Origin: Alcaligenaceae bacterium
GTDB lineage: Bacteria; Pseudomonadota; Gammaproteobacteria; Burkholderiales; Burkholderiaceae_B
Assembly (NCBI GenBank): GCA_012511095.1
Contig: JAAZGT010000166.1
Location: forward strand, 1 to 6,576
Reading direction: 5' to 3'
Length of the DNA stretch: 6,576 nucleotides
Part shown: positions 1 to 4,455 of the stretch, piece after piece
Position numbering within the stretch: position 1 is the first letter of the stretch
Layout: every line of letters starts with the position of its first letter
Program-made: the position numbers and the translations under genes
Notes under the pieces: model-generated
What the model saw: the letters and a program-made list of their open reading frames with translations, nothing else
The model's database searches: none
Told to the model about the DNA's origin: nothing

Positions 1-7
1 CTACCTT

Positions 8-36
8 TTGTCAGCGCTTACCTATTTAACTATACA
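8..36 (+). promoter_or_regulatory. Putative sigma70 promoter of the dehydrogenase gene
   Basis: A -35-like TTGTCA (8-13, five of six consensus bases) is followed after exactly 17 bases by TATACA (31-36, four of six). An overlapping alternative -10, TACAAT (33-38), matches five of six but gives a 19-base spacer. Transcription would start near 43-46 and leave a leader of about 60 bases before the GTG at 105. The surrounding AT-rich sequence raises the chance of fortuitous matches, so this is a motif call only. Confidence 0.5.
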
Positions 37-49
37 ATACAAACCGCCG

Positions 50-68
50 TTAAATTTCTGAAATTTAA
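50..68. promoter_or_regulatory. Perfect 19-base palindrome, candidate operator in the leader
   Basis: TTAAATTTC (50-58) and GAAATTTAA (60-68) are exact inverted repeats around one central base (T59). The site sits just downstream of the predicted promoter and 36 bases before the start codon, where a dimeric repressor could block transcription. It has no GC-rich stem and no U-run, so it does not look like a terminator. The operator role is inference. AT-rich DNA yields such palindromes more often than balanced DNA does. Confidence 0.35.
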
Positions 69-70
69 AA

Positions 71-88
71 TCAAAAACCGTCAAAAAC
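71..88 (+). repeat. Short direct repeat TCAAAAAC in the dehydrogenase leader
   Basis: TCAAAAAC occurs at 71-78 and 81-88, spaced by 10 bases (one helical turn), between the palindrome and the Shine-Dalgarno site at 91-96. It could be a paired protein site or an A-rich translation-enhancing leader. Eight-base repeats in A-rich DNA are common by chance, so no function is claimed. Confidence 0.3.
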
Positions 89-104
89 AGTTGGAGTTTT
101 TTTA

Positions 105-1067
105 GTGAAAGCAGTACTTTTGAGCTTATTGAGCATAACCGATCATCATTTTCAAAAGTTAAGTCAATATTATGAAGTTTTAATCGTTGATTCTGCAGAG
201 CAAGCACTTGCTCTGCCACAAGACACCCTAAACAAGGTAGAGGCTGTGTATAGCTCAGCAACCACGCAAATGCCATTAGAGTTGCTTGATGTCCTCCCTA
301 ATCTCAAAGTAATCAGCAGCAATGGCGTAGGCTTTGACCCCTATGATGAAAACTATATTCGCAGCCGTCAGATTCGCCTAGGCTATACACCCGAGGTTTT
401 AAATGATTGTGTGGCTGATTTAGCCTTTGCACTGTTATTGGATTGCGCGCGTCAAGTCAGCGCTTCTGACCGTTATGTACGTGCGGGTCGATGGCTTAGT
501 GATGGCCCCTATCAATTAACCACTCAAGTGACTGGCAAGCGCTTAGGTATTTTGGGTTTGGGTCGTATTGGCATGGAAATCGCCGAACGTGCCAAAGGTT
601 TCAAAATGGAAATTCTTTACCATAATCGCAACCCACGTAGTGATGTGCCTTATCGCTATATCAATTCTGTGCTTGAATTAGCTAAGCAATGCGACTTCTT
701 AATGGTAGCAACACCTGGTGGCCCTGAAAACGCCAAACTGATTAATCAAGAGGTACTCGAGGCACTTGGCGCAGAGGGTTTTTTAATTAATATTGCGCGC
801 GGCGTTGTCGTTGATGAAGATGCACTCGTCCTTGCCCTACAAAATAAGCTAATTGCCGGCGCAGCCTTAGATGTTTTTGTTAATGAGCCCCATGTACCAG
901 AGGCTCTATTTGAGCTAGATAATGTCACTGTAGTGCCACATATAGCCAGTGCCACCGTTGAAACGCGTGGTGCTATGCGTGACTTATCTATTACCAACTT
1001 ATTGCATTTCGCACAACATGGCGAGGTTAAGGTCTCAGTACCTTGGGCTGATTATTCAATCTCCTAA
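105..1067 (+). CDS. D-2-hydroxyacid dehydrogenase, probably an NADPH-preferring glyoxylate/hydroxypyruvate reductase
   Basis: This is a 320-residue cytosolic oxidoreductase of the D-isomer-specific 2-hydroxyacid dehydrogenase family, which reduces 2-oxo acids to D-2-hydroxy acids. An N-terminal catalytic half (about 1-100, with the substrate-loop motif NGVGFD at 73-78) precedes a Rossmann domain with GLGRIG (GxGxxG, 151-156). The C-terminal end returns to the catalytic domain. The expected catalytic triad is present: Arg232 (ARG), Glu261 (NEP) and His279 (PHI). After the second Rossmann strand the sequence is YHNRN (172-176), with Asn/Arg where NAD enzymes usually carry an acidic residue, which suggests NADPH preference. 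The start is GTG at 105, preceded by TTGGAG at 91-96 with 8 bases of spacing; no upstream Met competes. The length is normal for the family. The gene stands alone with its own promoter-like and terminator sequences, convergent to the translation operon. The exact substrate (glyoxylate, hydroxypyruvate or 2-ketogluconate) cannot be read from sequence, so no symbol is given. Confidence 0.92.
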   Translation: MKAVLLSLLSITDHHFQKLSQYYEVLIVDSAEQALALPQDTLNKVEAVYSSATTQMPLELLDVLPNLKVISSNGVGFDPYDENYIRSRQIRLGYTPEVLNDCVADLAFALLLDCARQVSASDRYVRAGRWLSDGPYQLTTQVTGKRLGILGLGRIGMEIAERAKGFKMEILYHNRNPRSDVPYRYINSVLELAKQCDFLMVATPGGPENAKLINQEVLEALGAEGFLINIARGVVVDEDALVLALQNKLIAGAALDVFVNEPHVPEALFELDNVTVVPHIASATVETRGAMRDLSITNLLHFAQHGEVKVSVPWADYSIS

Positions 1068-1068
1068 T

Positions 1069-1105
1069 AAATAAAGGCGTCGCATTTTAAACGACGCCTT
1101 TATTT
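1069..1105. terminator. Bidirectional Rho-independent terminator between convergent genes
   Basis: A perfect 14-base-pair stem (1069-1082 with 1092-1105, core AAAGGCGTCG/CGACGCCTTT) closes a 9-base loop. On the plus strand it begins one base after the dehydrogenase stop codon and ends in TATTTTT. On the minus strand it lies 16 bases beyond the stop of the small membrane ORF and is followed by TTTATTTATT. Both faces have the stem plus T-rich tail of an intrinsic terminator. Confidence 0.9.
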
Positions 1106-1121
1106 TTCCTAAACCTGCTGA

Positions 1122-1328
1122 TCAATACCACTTATAAATGGCAAATAATAAAGTCACAAAAATACTCAGACCAATAATGATTTTCATCATAAGGTCGCCA
1201 TTGACACCGAGCCAATTAAAAAACGCGCCGATGGTGTGCTGCCAATAGATATCCACTGAGCGACTAAAAAATCTTAGCACCCAAAAAGCGATTATAAATA
1301 AAAATATAAAACGAATAATAACTGCCAT
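1122..1328 (-). CDS. Small hypothetical inner-membrane protein with two predicted transmembrane helices
   Basis: I do not recognise this family. The 68-residue product (MAVIIRFIFLF...) has a hydrophobic segment at about 3-21, a polar loop with aromatic residues (RSVDIYWQH, 23-31) up to about 49, and a second hydrophobic segment at about 50-65 ending KWY. Two helices with both termini on the same side would fit a small inner-membrane protein, perhaps an accessory subunit; that role is a guess. The ATG at 1328-1326 is preferred to an in-frame TTG at 1337, because a weak GAG (1340-1338) sits 9 bases before the ATG but touches the TTG. The ORF lies between the typA terminator and a bidirectional terminator of its own, which supports it being a real transcription unit. 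No convincing promoter was found in the 100 bases upstream. Low-complexity hydrophobic composition keeps confidence moderate. Confidence 0.6.
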   Translation of the reverse strand: MAVIIRFIFLFIIAFWVLRFFSRSVDIYWQHTIGAFFNWLGVNGDLMMKIIIGLSIFVTLLFAIYKWY

Positions 1329-1342
1329 CGCACACAACTCAT

Positions 1343-1384
1343 AAAAAAGACGACCTCAGTGATTTTAACACCAAGGCCGTCTTT
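1343..1384 (-). terminator. Rho-independent terminator of the infB-rbfA-truB-typA operon
   Basis: Read on the minus strand, AAAGACGGCCTTGGTG (1384-1369) pairs along its full 16 bases, with three G-U wobbles, with CACTGAGGTCGTCTTT (1361-1346) around the 7-base loop TTAAAAT. An uninterrupted run of six T (1348-1343) forms the end of the stem and the tail. It lies 38 bases past the typA stop codon and should end the operon transcript. Its tail finishes only 14 bases before the ATG of the small membrane ORF. Confidence 0.9.
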
Positions 1385-1422
1385 AGATTGATAACAGCGA
1401 GTTTTAACTCAGCTTGAGCAAA

Positions 1423-3246
1423 TTAATCTTGCTGTTCGCGAGCCGCACGTTTACGCTCATGCTCTAATAAATGACGCTTACGTAAACGGATACTCTTAGG
1501 CGTTACCTCGACTAATTCATCATCATTAATGAACTCTACAGCATACTCTAGGGTTAACTGTACCGGAGGCGTTAAGCGAATCGCTTCATCCGTACCAGAA
1601 GCACGTACGTTAGTATGTGCTTTAGAGCGGATTGGGTTAACTACTAAGTCGTTGTCACGGTTATGAATACCAACAATCATACCCTCATACACTGGCTCAC
1701 CTGGGCTTACGAACATACGGCCACGGTCTTGTAAGAACCATAAAGCATAGGCAACCGCTTCACCATGGTTTTGACTTACTAATACACCGTTGCGACGGCC
1801 ACCAATAGAGCCCTCTTTAACTGGCGCGTAGTCATCAAAAATATGACTGATTAAACCTGTACCATGCGTTAAAGACATGAACTCAGTAGAGAAACCAATT
1901 AAGCCACGGGCAGGAATGCGGTACTCTAAGCGTGTGCGACCACGGCCATCAGACTCCATATTTAATAGCTCACCTCGGCGGCTACCAATTTCCTCCATAA
2001 TGGCACCTTGGTGGTCATCATCGAGGTCAATGGTTAAAAGCTCCATCGGCTCACAGCGTACGCCATCAATCTCACGATAAACAACGCGTGGACGTGATAC
2101 CGCTAACTCATAGCCTTCACGACGCATATTTTCTAATAAAATCGTTAGGTGTAATTCACCACGGCCTGATACCTCAAATACCGTCTCGTCATCCGTATCT
2201 TGAACACGTAGAGCAACGTTAGATTTAGTTTCGCGATCTAAACGCTCACGAATTTGGCGACTAGTAACGAATTTACCCTCACGACCAGCTAAGGGTGAAG
2301 TGTTAACCATGAAGTTCATGGTTAGGGTTGGTTCGTCAATTTTAAGCATTGGTAAGGCTTCAGGTTTTTCAGGATCACATATGGTACAACCTATACCGAT
2401 CTCATCAATACCGTTGATAAGAACAATATCACCCGCCTCAGCCTGTTTAACTAATTCGCGGTCTAAGCCCTTAAACTTAAGCACTTGGTTAACGCTAGCG
2501 TTAATGGATTTGCCCTCTGGGCCAAATTTAACGACCACACGTTGACCTGGTTTGATGGTACCGCGATTAACACGACCAATACCAATAATACCTACGTAGC
2601 TGTTGTAGTCTAAAGAAGTAATCTGTAATTGTAATGGCTCATCGGCCTTTTCATCACGTACAGGTACATGCTCTAAAATAGTTTCAAATAACGGAGCAAG
2701 TGTACCCTCACGCACATTTTCGTCTAGGCTAGCGTAGCCTGATAGACCTGAAGCATAAACAACTGGGAAGTCCAACTGCTCTTCGGTAGCGCCTAACTTA
2801 TCAAAGAGATCGAAAGTCACATCGATCACATGATCAGGACGCGCACCTGGGCGGTCAATTTTGTTAATTACTACAATAGGTTTTAAACCTAAGTCCAAGG
2901 CTTTCTGCGTCACAAAACGAGTTTGTGGCATAGGACCTTCTACTGCGTCAACGAGTAATAACACACCATCAACCATTGACAGCACACGCTCTACCTCACC
3001 ACCGAAGTCCGCGTGTCCGGGTGTGTCAATAATATTAATATGGGTGCCTTCGTACTCTACAGCACAGTTTTTAGACAAGATCGTAATACCACGCTCTTTT
3101 TCAATATCATCAGAGTCCATGACGCGGTCGTCGACAGCCTCATGTGCCTCAAAAGTACCAGATTGGCGTAACAACTGGTCAACCATCGTTGTTTTACCGT
3201 GGTCAACGTGAGCAATAATTGCAATATTACGAAGCGCTCGGCTCAT
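1423..3246 (-). CDS. typA: Ribosome-binding translational GTPase TypA/BipA
   Basis: TypA (BipA) is a cytosolic GTPase related to EF-G and LepA. It binds the ribosome and is implicated in 50S assembly and in growth at low temperature or under stress. All G motifs are visible: G1 AHVDHGKT (12-19), G2 RGITI (52-56), G3 DTPGH (74-78), G4 NKID (128-131) and G5 in YASG (164-167). An EF-Tu-like domain II follows (about 203-300), then an EF-G-like domain III containing SGRGELHL (360-367). The TypA-specific C-terminal domain holds RGLIGF (447-452), RASGTDEA (548-555) and the basic RLRKRH (587-592). At 607 residues it has the same length as E. coli TypA as I recall it, with no gap or frameshift. The ATG at 3246 is preceded by AGGA (3257-3254), which overlaps the truB stop TAG, 9 bases upstream. 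This implies translational coupling. It is the last operon gene before the terminator at 1343-1384. Confidence 0.98.
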   Translation of the reverse strand: MSRALRNIAIIAHVDHGKTTMVDQLLRQSGTFEAHEAVDDRVMDSDDIEKERGITILSKNCAVEYEGTHINIIDTPGHADFGGEVERVLSMVDGVLLLVDAVEGPMPQTRFVTQKALDLGLKPIVVINKIDRPGARPDHVIDVTFDLFDKLGATEEQLDFPVVYASGLSGYASLDENVREGTLAPLFETILEHVPVRDEKADEPLQLQITSLDYNSYVGIIGIGRVNRGTIKPGQRVVVKFGPEGKSINASVNQVLKFKGLDRELVKQAEAGDIVLINGIDEIGIGCTICDPEKPEALPMLKIDEPTLTMNFMVNTSPLAGREGKFVTSRQIRERLDRETKSNVALRVQDTDDETVFEVSGRGELHLTILLENMRREGYELAVSRPRVVYREIDGVRCEPMELLTIDLDDDHQGAIMEEIGSRRGELLNMESDGRGRTRLEYRIPARGLIGFSTEFMSLTHGTGLISHIFDDYAPVKEGSIGGRRNGVLVSQNHGEAVAYALWFLQDRGRMFVSPGEPVYEGMIVGIHNRDNDLVVNPIRSKAHTNVRASGTDEAIRLTPPVQLTLEYAVEFINDDELVEVTPKSIRLRKRHLLEHERKRAAREQQD

Positions 3247-3255
3247 AAAGTTTTC

Positions 3256-4017
3256 CTATTTTAAAAGTTTCTCGGGCACCCAACGAGCGGGTACTTTCTC
3301 AAGTGGAATTAAATGTTTTAAAAGATCAGCGGGATTTTCTTCCGCTTCTTGTTGTAATTGTTCGAGGGTTACTGCATCAGACAACAAAAAATCACCCACA
3401 CTTAGGCGTCTTAAGGCACTCAAATGTGCAAAACAACCTAAGGCGCGACCAATATCTTGCGCTAAAGTACGGATATATGTACCTTTAGAACAATCAACAT
3501 CGATCACCATGCTGTCTTCGTTTAGCTCGATTAGCTCAATGCTGTATATCGTCACCTTACGTGGCTCACGCTCTAACACGATGCCCTTTCTGGCATACTC
3601 GTATAAAGGTTTACCATCGCGTTTAAGCGCAGAGTGCATGGGAGGAATTTGCTCGATTTCACCAGTGAATTGCTCTAAGACGGATAAAACTCGCTCACGA
3701 CTGAGATCAATGCCTTGGAGCTCAGCACGCTCCACCTCTTCGCCGGTTAAATCACCTGAGTCAGTCTCTACGCCTAGGCTTAGAGTCGCTCTATAAGTTT
3801 TATCGGCCTCTAGCATGAGCGTCGAGATTTTGGTAGCCTTACCAAAACAGCACACCAAAAGACCAGTCGCAAAGGGATCTAAGGTACCTGTGTGACCAGC
3901 CTTTCTGGCGTTAAATGCGCGTCTACTGCGCTGCAATGCATGATTACTGGATAAATCGACCGGTTTGTCCAATAACAAGACCCCCGTGATATCCTCACCG
4001 CGACGTCTTCTTGACAT
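3256..4017 (-). CDS. truB: tRNA pseudouridine-55 synthase TruB, short form without a PUA domain
   Basis: TruB isomerises uridine 55 to pseudouridine in the T-loop of elongator tRNAs and also acts as a tRNA-folding chaperone. The catalytic motif GHTGTLDPFATG (41-52) carries the nucleophile Asp47. KTYRATLSLG (73-82) supplies the active-site Tyr75, and CSKGTYIRTLAQDIG (176-190) is the third conserved block with Arg183. The substrate-contact segment IPPMHSALKRDGKPLYEYA spans 124-142. At 253 residues it is about 60 shorter than E. coli TruB (314) and ends soon after the conserved core, without the C-terminal PUA domain. I recall a similarly short form in Bordetella-type relatives, so this looks like a lineage trait and not a truncation. 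The ATG at 4017 lies 3 bases after the rbfA stop, with Shine-Dalgarno AAGGGG (4029-4024) inside the last rbfA codons, so translation is probably coupled. Confidence 0.97.
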   Translation of the reverse strand: MSRRRRGEDITGVLLLDKPVDLSSNHALQRSRRAFNARKAGHTGTLDPFATGLLVCCFGKATKISTLMLEADKTYRATLSLGVETDSGDLTGEEVERAELQGIDLSRERVLSVLEQFTGEIEQIPPMHSALKRDGKPLYEYARKGIVLEREPRKVTIYSIELIELNEDSMVIDVDCSKGTYIRTLAQDIGRALGCFAHLSALRRLSVGDFLLSDAVTLEQLQQEAEENPADLLKHLIPLEKVPARWVPEKLLK

Positions 4018-4020
4018 GGA

Positions 4021-4443
4021 CTACCCCTTGATTTTTGTATCGTCGAATGCGTCTAAATCACCGTCGCTATCTGGCGACTCGACACCCATTGCCTTATCGA
4101 TTAGACGGCTCATCTCAATGCCGCGCAATAGATGATCGTCATGGAAGAATCTTAAGGTTGGTACCGTATGAATATGTAGCATCTTAAATAATAAAGAGTG
4201 CAGATACCCTGCTTTGTCATTAAGTGCCTGCTCTGCCACCTCTGGTTCTTGACCAATGACAGTGAAATACACTTTGGCATGTGCATAGTCGGCACTTAAT
4301 TCGACATGGGATAATGTAATGAGACCCACCGTGCTTGCACTCAGTTCACGCTGAATCAATGTGGCTAAATCCTTTTGGATTTGCTCGGCCAGTCGCGTAT
4401 TGCGACTGCCCATTTGCTTAGCCTTAGACTTATGTCTACTCAT
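4021..4443 (-). CDS. rbfA: 30S ribosome-binding factor RbfA
   Basis: RbfA binds the immature 30S subunit near the 5' end helix of 16S rRNA and is needed for late 16S processing and cold adaptation. The 140-residue product is a single type II KH-like domain. After RLAEQIQKDLATLIQREL (17-34), the first helix, it has SADYAHAKVYFTV (50-62), the KH helix region with KAGYLHSLL (77-85), and VPTLRFFHD (94-102). A polar acidic tail (about 122-136) extends past the domain. The ATG at 4443 gives a basic N-terminus, MSRHKSKAKQ. Met11 would also leave a complete domain, but the first ATG is preferred: its weak AGAGA (4453-4449) sits in the 12-base gap after infB, and basic extensions of this kind are familiar from related betaproteobacteria. 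Placement between infB and truB is the classic order. Confidence 0.96.
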   Translation of the reverse strand: MSRHKSKAKQMGSRNTRLAEQIQKDLATLIQRELSASTVGLITLSHVELSADYAHAKVYFTVIGQEPEVAEQALNDKAGYLHSLLFKMLHIHTVPTLRFFHDDHLLRGIEMSRLIDKAMGVESPDSDGDLDAFDDTKIKG

Positions 4444-4455
4444 ATAAATCTCTAA

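Noticed and set aside
22..276. Minus-strand open frame of 84 codons at the left edge
   Set aside because: It overlaps the well-supported dehydrogenase start in antisense, shows no domain or Shine-Dalgarno support, and is best seen as a shadow frame.
1292..1342. A 16-codon minus-strand reading frame starting in the terminator tail and overlapping the small ORF start
   Set aside because: Only a T-run precedes its ATG, so there is no Shine-Dalgarno site, and it is too short to separate from chance.
1399..1410. Inverted repeat GAGTTTTAACTC between typA and its terminator
   Set aside because: Five-base arms with a two-base centre cannot form a stable hairpin, and such a short match is expected by chance.
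2861..3211. Plus-strand open frame of 116 codons antisense to typA
   Set aside because: It is low-complexity Ser/Thr-rich sequence mirroring the conserved GTPase codons of typA; no independent coding signal.
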